61,910 nt of DNA from Lentisphaerota bacterium. GTDB taxonomy: Bacteria > Verrucomicrobiota > Lentisphaeria > Victivallales > Victivallaceae. The position numbers were made by a program, and so were the translations under genes. Below, piece by piece: positions 1-8,383 of the stretch (positions are counted from its first letter, which is position 1; each line of letters opens with the position of its first letter). The notes under the pieces are model-generated. The model saw nothing but the letters and a program-made list of their open reading frames with translations, had not been told where the DNA came from and did not search any database. Where the stretch lies: NCBI GenBank assembly GCA_015061775.1, contig SUVY01000008.1, forward strand, positions 1-61,910, given 5' to 3'.

Positions 1-84
1 GGCAGCGTCATCCTCTTCGGCTACCCCAATATCCAATACCACCGCCAAACCCTCCCCGAAAAGTTTGAAACTTCTATTTTGTAA
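1..84 (+). CDS. 3' end of a truncated protein gene
   Basis: Frame 1 is open from the first base and ends in TAA at 82-84, giving 27 residues that begin GSVILFGYPNIQYHRQ. Codon choice (GGC, ATC, CTC, TAC, CCC) matches the highly biased real genes of the window. The pattern VILFG followed by a short basic/aromatic stretch is like the last strand of secreted hydrolases or glutamine-amidotransferase-like domains in large extracellular proteins, but 27 residues cannot fix a family. It is the only coding signal before the repeats that follow. Confidence 0.5.
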   Translation, partial: GSVILFGYPNIQYHRQTLPEKFETSIL

Positions 85-99
85 TTGAGGTTATGGGAA

Positions 100-195
100 T
101 TGGGGAGAGAGCGAAAACTTTTTTTCACGAGAAAAAAAGTTTTCGCTCTCTCCCCAAACCCCTCTCTCACTTTCAAAAAAAGCGGCTGTACTTTT
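100..195 (+). repeat. Palindromic repeat family 1, copy 1
   Basis: Two 26-bp arms (100-125 and 132-157) are perfect reverse complements around a CACGAG loop. A C-rich stretch follows, then a tail with TTCAAAAAAAGCGG and TACTTT up to about 195. The same architecture recurs at 18435, 23249 (opposite strand) and 61554. Arm sequence differs between copies, but pairing within each copy is perfect. Confidence 0.85.
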
Positions 196-475
196 GCGCC
201 TCCCGTTGGTCGGCGCGGTGTTTGCGACTCGCTGTTCGTTTCGGTGGTTCTTTGCGGAGTGGGTGCGCCTCCCTCTGGTCGGCGCGGTGTTTGCGGCTCG
301 CTGTTCGTTGCGGCGGTTCTTTGCGGAGTGGGTGCGCCCCCCTTTGGTCGGCGCGGAGGGTGGTTGGCTTGCTGTTCGTTGCGGCGATTCTTTGCGGAGT
401 GGGTGCGCCTCCCGTTGGTTGGCGCAATGTTTGCGGTTTGCCCCTGCGATGTTTTGCGGCATGGGGATACTCTGC
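195..475. repeat. Tandem array, 69-71 bp unit, four copies
   Basis: Units start with TGCGCC at 195, 264, 333 and 404, so the period is 69, 69 and 71 bp. Each unit holds TTGGTCGGCGC near its start and TTCTTTGCGGAGTGGG at its end; the fourth copy is diverged. The array is rich in short inverted CGC/GCG motifs. Open frames cross it on both strands only because the unit length is a multiple of three, so they are not taken as genes. Confidence 0.8.
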
Positions 476-546
476 ACACGATATCCACAATCGTTAAGCC
501 GCGCCGCAAACTTTTCGCGTGCTGCATACTCCTCCCCGGCAAAACA

Positions 547-587
547 TAGTATTCTTAGTATTCTTAGTATTCATAGTATTCTTAGTA
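547..587. repeat. 9-bp minisatellite (TAGTATTCT)
   Basis: Four full units of TAGTATTCT (one with a T-to-A change) and a partial fifth run head to tail. This is a simple-sequence tract in a non-coding stretch. Confidence 0.8.
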
Positions 588-746
588 AAGGCGGGTTGTT
601 CTTCTCACGCCGTTACAGAACGTGCTTGGCGGGCACAGCACAGCAAACCAACGGATGTTCAAAGGTCTCTAAAAACGCCCGTTACCCTCGTACTGCTCCA
701 CCGTCTGTCATCTTTCTTCTATACGTAATGCCCCAAAAAAAGCACA
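588..746. other. Intergenic, nothing recognised
   Basis: No gene, RNA motif or convincing promoter is visible between the minisatellite and the purC terminator. Short open frames here lack ribosome binding sites and show unbiased codon use. Confidence 0.5.
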
Positions 747-781
747 AAAAAAAGCAGGAGGTTTAACCCTCCTGCTTTTTA
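747..781 (-). terminator. Intrinsic terminator of the purC transcript
   Basis: A 13-bp stem (749-761 pairs with 768-780, containing AGCAGGAGG) encloses a six-base loop. On the minus strand it ends in a run of U, 14 bp after the purC stop. Confidence 0.85.
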
Positions 782-794
782 TGACACACTCAGC

Positions 795-1697
795 TCAGAG
801 CTCGAGTTTCTTGCCGGCGAGCATCTCGTATGCTTCGAGATATTTCGCGGCGGTCTTGTCGATGACTTCCTGAGGAAGCTCGGGACCGGGAGCCGTTTTA
901 TCCCAATCCAGCGTCTCAAGGTAGTCGCGGACAAACTGCTTGTCGAGACTTGCGGGACTTGTTCCCTCGCAGTAGGTGTCTGCGGGCCAGAAACGGCTTG
1001 AGTCCGGAGTGAGCACTTCGTCAACCAGAGTGACTTTGCCGTCGATGACTCCGAATTCAAACTTGGTGTCAGCCACGATGATACCGTGTTCTGCGGCGTA
1101 GTCGCGGGCTGCGGTATAGATCTTGAGCGCGAGGTCGCGGAGCTGTTTTCCGTAATCCTCACCAACGATCTCACAGACCTGCTCGTAACTGATCGCTTCG
1201 TCATGCTCGCCGATCTCGGCCTTGGTCGAAGGAGTGAAGAGGGGCTCATCCAGCTTGGATGCCTGCTTGTATCCATCGCGGAGTTTGATTCCGGAGACCA
1301 TTCCGGTCTTCTGATAATCTTTCCAGCCGCTGCCGACCAGATATCCGCGGACGATGCACTCGACGGGGAGCACTTTGGCTTTCTTGACGATGATCGAACG
1401 TCCCTGAAGATCCTTGACGTAAGGAGCAAGCTCGGGACGTGACGCCACATCGGTAGTGATCACATGGTTCGGAACGTCTTTGAGCAGATCGAACCAGAAG
1501 CATGAGATTCCGGTCAGAACTTTGCCTTTGTTGGGGATTCCGTTGGGAAGCACCACATCAAAAGCACTCAGACGATCCGTTGCGACGAACAGAAGCGCGT
1601 CGCCGAGATCATAGATATCTCTGACTTTGCCGCGATTTATCATCGGTACGCCGCTGATCGCGGTTTCGAGCAGCGCACCTGCCTTGTCGTAACGCAT
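795..1697 (-). CDS. purC: SAICAR synthetase (phosphoribosylaminoimidazole-succinocarboxamide synthase)
   Basis: The 300-residue protein catalyses ATP-dependent joining of CAIR and aspartate in purine synthesis, in the cytoplasm. Family motifs are plain: GKVRDIYDLG at 23-32, DRLSAFDVVL at 41-50 and GIPNKGKVLTG from 53, with DEVLTPDSSRFW toward the C terminus. The length fits the longer, yeast Ade1-like branch (about 300 residues) rather than the roughly 240-residue E. coli type. The ATG lies three bases after the rplU stop, so the two are co-transcribed. No strong ribosome binding site is visible, which suggests translational coupling. An intrinsic terminator follows directly. Confidence 0.97.
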   Translation of the reverse strand: MRYDKAGALLETAISGVPMINRGKVRDIYDLGDALLFVATDRLSAFDVVLPNGIPNKGKVLTGISCFWFDLLKDVPNHVITTDVASRPELAPYVKDLQGRSIIVKKAKVLPVECIVRGYLVGSGWKDYQKTGMVSGIKLRDGYKQASKLDEPLFTPSTKAEIGEHDEAISYEQVCEIVGEDYGKQLRDLALKIYTAARDYAAEHGIIVADTKFEFGVIDGKVTLVDEVLTPDSSRFWPADTYCEGTSPASLDKQFVRDYLETLDWDKTAPGPELPQEVIDKTAAKYLEAYEMLAGKKLEL

Positions 1698-1700
1698 TGC

Positions 1701-2015
1701 TTACGCGTTGATCGCGGTGATCTCGACGCGGGTGAGGTTCTGACGGTGTCCGACGGTATGACGATAGCCCTTGCGGCGTTTCATCTTGAAGGCGATGACC
1801 TTCTTGGCGCGGAACTGGTCGAGGACTTTGGCCTCAACTGCTGCATTCTCGATGCGCGGAGTTCCGACATTGAGTTTGCCGCCCTCTTCGCCAACGGCGA
1901 GGACGTAATCAAATTTGACTGCGCTGCCGATTTCGGCATCAAGTTTCTCGACTTCGACGATGTCTCCGGCTTTGACTTTGAGCTGTTTTCCGCCGGTCTG
2001 GATGATCGCGTACAT
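1701..2015 (-). CDS. rplU: Large-subunit ribosomal protein bL21
   Basis: The 104-residue protein has the bL21 start MYAIIQTGGKQ and the C-terminal KRRKGYRHTVGHRQ signature that contacts 23S rRNA. An AGGAG ribosome binding site sits nine bases before the ATG. In most bacteria rplU is followed by rpmA (bL27); here it is followed by purC with a three-base gap, so rpmA must be elsewhere. The upstream gap of 90 bases may hold a promoter (a TATATG-like -10 near 2072), but this is weak. Confidence 0.97.
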   Translation of the reverse strand: MYAIIQTGGKQLKVKAGDIVEVEKLDAEIGSAVKFDYVLAVGEEGGKLNVGTPRIENAAVEAKVLDQFRAKKVIAFKMKRRKGYRHTVGHRQNLTRVEITAINA

Positions 2016-2105
2016 AGTTTATTCTCCTGATATTTTTTAACGTTTCAGTTTTTAACACAACAATTCAAGACATATAAAATAGCACCGGGTCATACAAATT
2101 TCAAG

Positions 2106-3155
2106 TTATTTGTTATTGACAATGGTATATTTTATGACACTTTCTGCCGTGAGGGAGCCGACTCGGGTGAATTTTGCCTCTTTTGCTGTCAAATCAATTT
2201 TCACTTTTCTTCTGTAACGGCGGTTTCCGCCGCGCGCCTTATGCGGAAGGATTGCCTCTATTGTCTCCGGAACACTTCCATCCGCAGGAAGAGCTACTCC
2301 GAAGGTTGCCTTATCATACATTCCTGTCGGTCTTCCGTAGTTGTCGAGGATCGGCAGAGAGACCTGGAATGTTCCGTAATTTCCCTTCAGCATCTTTTTC
2401 TGCGCCGGAGCTGCCGCGTTGACTGCCCTTCTCTGATTGGCTGCCGCGGCGTTGACCGCCTTCGATGCAAAACGGTGCGGAGCTGTCTGCGGAACAGCAG
2501 CAGTTGACACTTCCGGTGCCGGTGCTGCCGGCTTTTTGGGCGCAGGAGCAGCGGGCGCAGGAGAAGGTGTCTTCGGCGCAGGCTTTGACGGTTCCTCAGG
2601 AGCGTTTATCTTTTTATAATCCTCACGGTGTTTGGCGAGATACTTGCGCTGAGCAGAGTTCCAGTTTCTCAATGAAAACATATTGACTTTGGCTGAGAAG
2701 GTAAGCACAGAGCGGTCTCCGCGCTCAGCGAGCTGCTCTTTATCCAGCAGCGGAATATCCACCGGCAGAAAAGAGAGCGCAAAAAATAGTATGGACGCCA
2801 CAGCATAACCAGTCGCAGCTCCGTAACATGCTCCTGCCGCCTTTGCGGTCATGGGGTGTTCGGCAAAAGACGGAGCGCTGTCCAAACGCGGATAAAGATC
2901 GAGCAGTTTGTTGACCAACAGCTTCAAGACTCCAAAAAGCACAGCCGCCGACAACACAGGGGTAATACTGTAAACGTAGGGAAGATGTTCCTTGGGAATA
3001 GTTGCAGTCAAAGGCATATAAAGCGGAGCGAGCCACAGCGAGAGAAATACCGCAACTCCGACAGAAAAGAAGTCGTACCCCGCGTCCGGAGCCTCTTTTT
3101 TGGCACCGCAGATCACAAAAACAACGATTATAATGTAGAATAAAACAGCAGTCAT
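2106..3155 (-). CDS. CvpA-like membrane protein with Pro/Ala-rich linker
   Basis: The 349-residue protein has four predicted membrane segments (about 2-17, 29-49, 60-85 and 105-131), the arrangement of the CvpA/colicin V production family. A charged segment follows, then a Pro/Ala-rich linker (about 187-260), then a basic C-terminal domain of roughly 90 residues with no recognised motif. The four-base gap to the GspE-like gene upstream implies co-transcription. CvpA assignment rests on topology, not motifs. The C-terminal domain could act in the periplasm or at the envelope; its function is unknown. Confidence 0.5.
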   Translation of the reverse strand: MTAVLFYIIIVVFVICGAKKEAPDAGYDFFSVGVAVFLSLWLAPLYMPLTATIPKEHLPYVYSITPVLSAAVLFGVLKLLVNKLLDLYPRLDSAPSFAEHPMTAKAAGACYGAATGYAVASILFFALSFLPVDIPLLDKEQLAERGDRSVLTFSAKVNMFSLRNWNSAQRKYLAKHREDYKKINAPEEPSKPAPKTPSPAPAAPAPKKPAAPAPEVSTAAVPQTAPHRFASKAVNAAAANQRRAVNAAAPAQKKMLKGNYGTFQVSLPILDNYGRPTGMYDKATFGVALPADGSVPETIEAILPHKARGGNRRYRRKVKIDLTAKEAKFTRVGSLTAESVIKYTIVNNK

Positions 3156-3159
3156 GATC

Positions 3160-4629
3160 TTACTCCAAATTCATTGAAACCCTGCCGACCTCATCGAGTG
3201 AAGTCAATCCCGCCGCCGCCATCTGGTAGCCTTTGTAGGCGATGACGGAGCTTCCGTGCTCGCTTTCTATGAATGCCTGGATCGAGGCGAGCGTGGCATT
3301 TTCGCTTTCGAGCAGCTCTCTCAACTTGCTGTTGACCACCATGATATCGAAGAGGGCGCGCCGTCCTGAATAACCGGTGTTGTCGCATTGCGGACATCCG
3401 GCTGGAGCAAATACATTATCCTGCGGAAGTCCCGCCTGACGGAAATACTCCGCCTGCTCTTCATTGAGTTCTGTACGGTTTTTGCAATGCGGACAGAGCG
3501 TTCTCACGAGACGCTGCGAGACGATCACGTGCAGCGTTGCCGCGATGGTGCGCAGCGGAATACCGAGGTTCTGCAAACGGTCAACCGTTCCGAGATTGTC
3601 GTTACTGTGGACGGTTCCGATGATGAGGTGTCCGGTCTGAGCCGCCTGAACGGCGATTCCGGCAGTCTCTTCGTCGCGTATCTCACCGAGACAGATGATA
3701 TCGGGATTCTGACGCAGAGCATTGCGCAGAAGACTTCCGAAAGTGATCCCGGCCCGCGTATTGACCTCCATCTGGCTGATGGAAGGCATGATGTTTTCGA
3801 TGGGGTCTTCGATGGAAATAACGTTTTTCAAAGTAAAGTCGATGGACTTGAGCATAGCGTAGAGCGTGGAAGTCTTTCCGCTGCCGGTAGGTCCGCACAT
3901 CAAAATCATTCCGGAGGGCAGACGGATGGACTTCTCGAGGATATCGAGGTCTTCTGGACTCAATCCGAGGTCAGCCAGACTGCGCGGTCCTGCGGCTGAG
4001 CCGAGCACTCGGACGGTGATTTTTTCGCCGGCGTAAGCTCCGACGCTCGCCACGCGGAAGGAGATGAGTTCACCGTCTATACGGGCTGAAAACGCTCCAT
4101 CCTGGGGACGGCGGTGCTCAGATATATCCATACTGGCGATGACCTTGACCGCGCTCACCGCGCTCTTGGCAAGCGACGGCTCAAGCTCACATATCGGACG
4201 CAGCGTTCCATCAACGCGCATACGGACGGTACTTGCTCCTGACTGGAGGGGGTCGATAAATATATCGCTTGCTCCGCGCTCGACCGCCTGAAGTATCAGA
4301 CGTTTGACGGTCATGATCGCGCCGTCTTCATCCTCGTTCTGCCCTTCGGTCATAAACATTCCGCGGGAGTTTTCGAGCATGATTTGATTGAGACGCTCTA
4401 TTTCACGGCGTTTTTCAGCCTCACGCTTACGGTTGATGAGCATTTTCACGCTTCCGCAAAGCACGGTCACCAGCGGAACGATTGGCCCCAAAAATACCGA
4501 AACGAATATCAGGATACCGCGGAGAAACTGCGGAACTCCCCACGCTTTCAAATCGAGAAACGCGGGAGCACATGCTCCGAGGAATATCCACAAAGAGAAT
4601 AACAAAACTCCTGAAATAGAGAAAAGCAC
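3160..4629 (-). CDS. Membrane-anchored GspE/PilB-family ATPase
   Basis: This 489-residue ATPase belongs to the type II secretion/type IV pilus assembly family. It has Walker A GPTGSGKT (about 246-253), the Asp box EDPIE (about 274), Walker B and following IICLGEIRDEE (about 311-321), a His box TGHLIIGTVHSND, and a four-cysteine zinc motif (CPHC about 379-382, CPQC about 412-415). The usual N-terminal GspE domain is absent; two hydrophobic helices (about 1-28 and 37-62) take its place. I chose GTG at 4629 because GGAG lies seven bases upstream; a TTG at 4635 would be too close to it. A prepilin peptidase is encoded at 48747. Confidence 0.9.
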   Translation of the reverse strand: MLFSISGVLLFSLWIFLGACAPAFLDLKAWGVPQFLRGILIFVSVFLGPIVPLVTVLCGSVKMLINRKREAEKRREIERLNQIMLENSRGMFMTEGQNEDEDGAIMTVKRLILQAVERGASDIFIDPLQSGASTVRMRVDGTLRPICELEPSLAKSAVSAVKVIASMDISEHRRPQDGAFSARIDGELISFRVASVGAYAGEKITVRVLGSAAGPRSLADLGLSPEDLDILEKSIRLPSGMILMCGPTGSGKTSTLYAMLKSIDFTLKNVISIEDPIENIMPSISQMEVNTRAGITFGSLLRNALRQNPDIICLGEIRDEETAGIAVQAAQTGHLIIGTVHSNDNLGTVDRLQNLGIPLRTIAATLHVIVSQRLVRTLCPHCKNRTELNEEQAEYFRQAGLPQDNVFAPAGCPQCDNTGYSGRRALFDIMVVNSKLRELLESENATLASIQAFIESEHGSSVIAYKGYQMAAAGLTSLDEVGRVSMNLE

Positions 4630-4678
4630 GGTCAAACTCCTGTTTTATGGTGCACATCAACAAATATATATTGTACTA

Positions 4679-4706
4679 AAGATAGCACGATTTACGTATT
4701 TTTCAA
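4679..4706 (-). promoter_or_regulatory. Sigma70-type promoter before the GspE-like gene
   Basis: On the minus strand TTGAAA (4701-4706) and TATCTT (4679-4684) are separated by 16 bases. It would drive the GspE-like gene, the CvpA-like gene, rplU and purC independently of folC. Confidence 0.5.
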
Positions 4707-4741
4707 GGAGTTACAACGTTCTACACCCTCTTTTTTGCCCA

Positions 4742-6010
4742 TTAAACCAGATCGCAGGCGGCTTCGGGAGTTTTCAATTCAGAGAGCACGCTTCCGGCAA
4801 GATAGAGCGAACCGCAGACGAGTATGCGCTCATCGAACGCCTCGGCTTTGCGGAGAGCCGCAACGGCATCATCACACCAGCAGCACGGAGTGTCTCCGGC
4901 ATTGGACTGCAGATCTTCAAAGCTGCGCGACGCCCTGCCCCACGGAACGGGACGGGTGAATATGAAACGCACGGCAAATTTTGAGCGCAGTATATCGAGG
5001 GTCTCACCGACCTCCTTGTTTTCAAAGGCGGCGAAGATGACTGTAAATTTCTCTCCCGGACAGAACTCTTCGAGTGAACTTGCGAGCGCGGCGGCTCCGT
5101 CGGGATTGTGCCCTCCGTCAACGATGGTGCGGGAGTTGACCTTCTGGAAACGGCACGGCCAAACTACTTTGTCGAGACTTGCTATACTGCGGGCAAAATC
5201 GAAACCGTGCTTGGAACTCAGATACTTGAGCACATTGTGGACGATGCGGAAGTTTTCGCGCTGCATCCTGCCTCCGAGAGAAAGCACCACATGGTCATTG
5301 CAATAGGTGAACTCCTGCACAAAGCGGTCGTCGAGTTCACGGATGGACTCAGCCTCGGGAACCTCTGCCGCTGGCGGATAGATACTGCATCCGAGCTCCT
5401 GAGCCTTCGCGCAGATGACCTCACGGGCATCGGCATCGAGTTTGCCGTAAAAGAGAGGAACTCCTTTTTTGATTATCCCCGCTTTTTCAGCTGCTATGGC
5501 GGCAACCGTGCTGCCGAGGTGATCCTGATGGTCGAGCGCGATATTGGTGATGACCACCGCTTCAGGAGTCACGACATTAGTGGCATCAAGTCTGCCGCCC
5601 ATTCCGGTTTCCCAGATGACGAAATCGCACCCGGCAGATTTGAATATCTGCATGGCAAGAACAGTAGTAAATTCAAAATAACTGAATTTATCGTCTCCGG
5701 CAAGGAGGGAGAGTTTTTCTGTCTCCTGCTCAAAAATCTGCCGTTCAACGCTTCTGCCGTTGATCCTGAAACGCTCTCTTATGTCGATCAGGTGGGGGCT
5801 GGAGTAAAATCCTGTCGTGTATCCGGCATTACGCAGAGCGCACTCGAGCATCGCTCCTGTCGAGCCTTTGCCGTTGGTTCCGGCAAGATGGATGAATTTC
5901 AAATCGCGATCGGGGTCTCCGGCGAGCTTTTTCAGCTCACTCACCCGCTCAAGTCCGAGCCTGATACCGAACATATCAAGCTCAGAAATATATTTTTCGG
6001 CATCAAACAT
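4742..6010 (-). CDS. folC: Folylpolyglutamate synthase / dihydrofolate synthase
   Basis: The 422-residue enzyme adds glutamate to dihydropteroate or tetrahydrofolate using ATP. It shows the P-loop HLAGTNGKGST (41-51), SSPHLIDIRER (70-80), the YFEFTT segment, GMGGRLDATN (136-145) and EKAGI (about 175), all typical of FolC. An upstream in-frame ATG at 6046 would overlap the previous gene by 34 bases and has no ribosome binding site. Homologues usually begin near the YISELDMFGIRLGLERV segment, so ATG at 6010, two bases after the previous stop, is preferred. folK lies at the other end of the window. Confidence 0.95.
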   Translation of the reverse strand: MFDAEKYISELDMFGIRLGLERVSELKKLAGDPDRDLKFIHLAGTNGKGSTGAMLECALRNAGYTTGFYSSPHLIDIRERFRINGRSVERQIFEQETEKLSLLAGDDKFSYFEFTTVLAMQIFKSAGCDFVIWETGMGGRLDATNVVTPEAVVITNIALDHQDHLGSTVAAIAAEKAGIIKKGVPLFYGKLDADAREVICAKAQELGCSIYPPAAEVPEAESIRELDDRFVQEFTYCNDHVVLSLGGRMQRENFRIVHNVLKYLSSKHGFDFARSIASLDKVVWPCRFQKVNSRTIVDGGHNPDGAAALASSLEEFCPGEKFTVIFAAFENKEVGETLDILRSKFAVRFIFTRPVPWGRASRSFEDLQSNAGDTPCCWCDDAVAALRKAEAFDERILVCGSLYLAGSVLSELKTPEAACDLV

Positions 6011-6012
6011 TT

Positions 6013-7221
6013 TCAGCGGACTGCCCTTCTGCGGCAGGGAGCCCATGCCGGCATGGAAAGCGGATAACCGGTGGACAGCAGCGGACGGATCTTGCCAGTC
6101 CAGGTATCGACTACATAGATACCGGATTTACTTCCGGAAGAGCATTTTGCAACCACATGGCGGAAATCAGCCGCCCATGCGGGAGACTCCCAGCTTCCGC
6201 CTGTTTTGGTTATCTGTTTATTGCTCTGATTGGTCATATCATAGACGCCGAGGACATAGTTTCCTCCGACGCGGCTTGCGTAAACGATCTTGTTGTCTCC
6301 GGACCAGTCGGGAGTAACTGCATCGCGTCCGATGGAGGGAAGACGCATCTTTGCCGAACCGTCTGCATTGCTGACGAATATGCGGGGATTTCCTGTCTCA
6401 TCGCTGACGTAGGCGATTTTGTGACCGTCCGGGCTCCAGCAGGGAGAGGCTTCGACCGACTTGTTTCTGGTGACACGGCGGAGATTGCGTGTTCTGAGGT
6501 CGAGCATATAGAGGTCAACTCTCTTGTCAGGACTGAGGATAACAGCCATTCTGCGTCCGGCGGGATCGACTGCCGCACCGGCATTTATTCCTTTGAACGC
6601 CGAGAGCAGACGGCTGCGGCGGGCTCCGGATACCTCTGTTTCAATGACCGCGATGCCGGTCGGAGTATATTTTGAATAGATCACGCTGCTCGCGGACGGA
6701 GTCCACGACGGCTCGACACAGAGCGTGTTGAAGCGGGTTATCTGCTTGGTTCCTCTGCCGTCGATATCGCAGACATAGATATTGCGGACTCCGGGAGCGG
6801 TCTGGGCGCAGAAGGCGATCTTTGAAGAGCAGAATCCGCGCACTTTCAATTCGCGGAAACTCTTTTCGATCACCGTATCGACCGCGGCTGCGGCAAGGCG
6901 GCGCTCATCGTATCCGGAAACCGGAAGCTGCCAGGAGCCGACAGGAGCTCCGCCCAGAGTAAGGTTGAAGAAAAACACTCCGCCTGCAACTCTGCCCGAG
7001 AGCTGATAGTCCGCCTTGGGGTTTGCCGTAAGATCGAACCAGCCGCAGGCGTGGAGAAAAGAACGCACGGCGCTGTTGAGAGCCTCGTTTCCTGAGACTC
7101 CTTTGAAGTATATGGTGGGGTTATCCTTGACGCTCGCCTCAACGACGAGGGGTTTGGCAGAAAGCTGAAATGATGAGAATGCTGCAAAAAGCAATACCGA
7201 CGCGGCTATGATTTTTTTCAC
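6013..7221 (-). CDS. tolB: TolB-like beta-propeller, exported
   Basis: From a GTG start at 7221 (AAGGAC ribosome binding site eight bases upstream) the product has 402 residues. It starts with VKKIIAASVLLFAAFSS, a Sec signal peptide ending near LSA. An N-terminal alpha/beta domain (about 25-135) precedes five or six PD40-type propeller repeats with WSPDGHKIAYVSD, GNPRIFVSNADG and similar motifs. This is the architecture of TolB, the periplasmic partner of Pal in outer-membrane invagination. No tolQRA or pal genes are in the window, and soluble propellers of other function look alike, so the name is by architecture. Confidence 0.8.
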   Translation of the reverse strand: MKKIIAASVLLFAAFSSFQLSAKPLVVEASVKDNPTIYFKGVSGNEALNSAVRSFLHACGWFDLTANPKADYQLSGRVAGGVFFFNLTLGGAPVGSWQLPVSGYDERRLAAAAVDTVIEKSFRELKVRGFCSSKIAFCAQTAPGVRNIYVCDIDGRGTKQITRFNTLCVEPSWTPSASSVIYSKYTPTGIAVIETEVSGARRSRLLSAFKGINAGAAVDPAGRRMAVILSPDKRVDLYMLDLRTRNLRRVTRNKSVEASPCWSPDGHKIAYVSDETGNPRIFVSNADGSAKMRLPSIGRDAVTPDWSGDNKIVYASRVGGNYVLGVYDMTNQSNKQITKTGGSWESPAWAADFRHVVAKCSSGSKSGIYVVDTWTGKIRPLLSTGYPLSMPAWAPCRRRAVR

Positions 7222-7285
7222 GTTGCAAAGTCCTTTATATATGAGTTTGAAAAACAAAAAAAGCATATACAAAATGTAACACTTA

Positions 7286-8368
7286 TTAATAATTTTTCAA
7301 CACTTTTTCAAGAACATCGAACAATTTTTTTATATCACATGCGGTCGTTGAGGCGTTAAAACTTATCCGGACGCCTCCGAAGGCGGCTTTTTTGCTGAAA
7401 CCGAGCGCAAGCATTGCGGAAGATGGCTCAGGAGTCTCTGCCGAGCAGGCAGTTCCCGAGCCGACACAGATTCCCTCAGCTCCGAGCAGACGGACGATCA
7501 CTGCCCCTTCTGCCTGCGGAAAATTCAAATGGCAGATATACGGACTTGAGTGTTCCGGAGCTACTGTGCAGTTTATTTTGCGCTCTGCCGCCAACTCACA
7601 GCAGAGCTCCCGGATGGCTTTGGCATACGCAAGATCGGAAGCCTGCCGCTCCATCCTTTTTTGAATGACCTCAGTCATTGCGGCAAACATCGGTATATTG
7701 ATGCGGCACACCTGATAATTGCGGCGCAAATCAAGAGCGATATCTTCGATCTCTTTGGCAAACTCTTTTCTCACCAGAAGAGCCGCTGCACCCGGAACTC
7801 CGAACTTGGCTCCTGAAACAGTCATCACATCCGCCAAACGCGGAAGCGGGATCTTCGCCGCGCTCTGGATCGTGTCGCATATCTTTATCACAGAGCCGGC
7901 GGAGTTTTTGGCAAACACCTCATCGACCGGCTGGATGGTGCCGGTCTCGCTGTGGACATGGGTGATGAATACCGCCTTGCAGCCGCCTTCAGGAATGGAG
8001 AGAGCCTTGATGACTCCGTTTTTATCCAGCTCGAAACAGCGGCACTCCGCCTGAGCCTGCCTGAGACAGGCGAAAACAGCGGGATGCTCCATGCGGGTGG
8101 TGAAGACTTTTTTGTTCCGCAGCCGCTGCCAATGCGAAAGCGCAGCTATCGCGGCTGTACCTCCGGAAAAGGCTACGGCGCGGAAGTCACTTGTTCCCGT
8201 AAGGATACGGGCGAGTCTGACGCGCGCATCTTCAAATGCTTTGCGCGCCTCATACGCCAAAGGATGTACTGCCTCCTGGTTTGCCGGATAACGGGAGATA
8301 CACTCCTTTATGATATCGAGTGTCTCCGCATCCGGCAATGCGCCTGAGGCGTGGTCGAAATAGAGCAC
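7286..8368 (-). CDS. Cysteine desulfurase-like PLP enzyme (aminotransferase class V)
   Basis: The 360-residue protein aligns with NifS/IscS: YFDHASGALP at the start, SGGTAAI (68-74), H95 stacking on the cofactor, D165 and Q168, the PLP lysine K188 in SGAKFG, and a catalytic cysteine C308 in GSGTACSAETPEPS. The residue before the lysine, His in most NifS/IscS proteins, is Ala187. It probably releases sulfur from cysteine for Fe-S clusters or thiolation, but no iscU, nifU or mnmA neighbour is present. It starts 15 bases after rpoD and is likely co-transcribed with it. Confidence 0.85.
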   Translation of the reverse strand: MLYFDHASGALPDAETLDIIKECISRYPANQEAVHPLAYEARKAFEDARVRLARILTGTSDFRAVAFSGGTAAIAALSHWQRLRNKKVFTTRMEHPAVFACLRQAQAECRCFELDKNGVIKALSIPEGGCKAVFITHVHSETGTIQPVDEVFAKNSAGSVIKICDTIQSAAKIPLPRLADVMTVSGAKFGVPGAAALLVRKEFAKEIEDIALDLRRNYQVCRINIPMFAAMTEVIQKRMERQASDLAYAKAIRELCCELAAERKINCTVAPEHSSPYICHLNFPQAEGAVIVRLLGAEGICVGSGTACSAETPEPSSAMLALGFSKKAAFGGVRISFNASTTACDIKKLFDVLEKVLKNY

Positions 8369-8383
8369 CGCTCCCTCCGGATA

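Noticed and set aside
195-475. CRISPR array
   Set aside because: The units are continuous 69-71-bp repeats without unique spacers, and no cas genes are near. The 60-70-bp units at 19981 and 26670 fail for the same reason.
85-766. Several proteins of 70-190 residues crossing the first 770 bases on both strands
   Set aside because: They run through the palindrome and tandem array; repeats with period 69 keep several frames open. Codon use is unlike the real genes.
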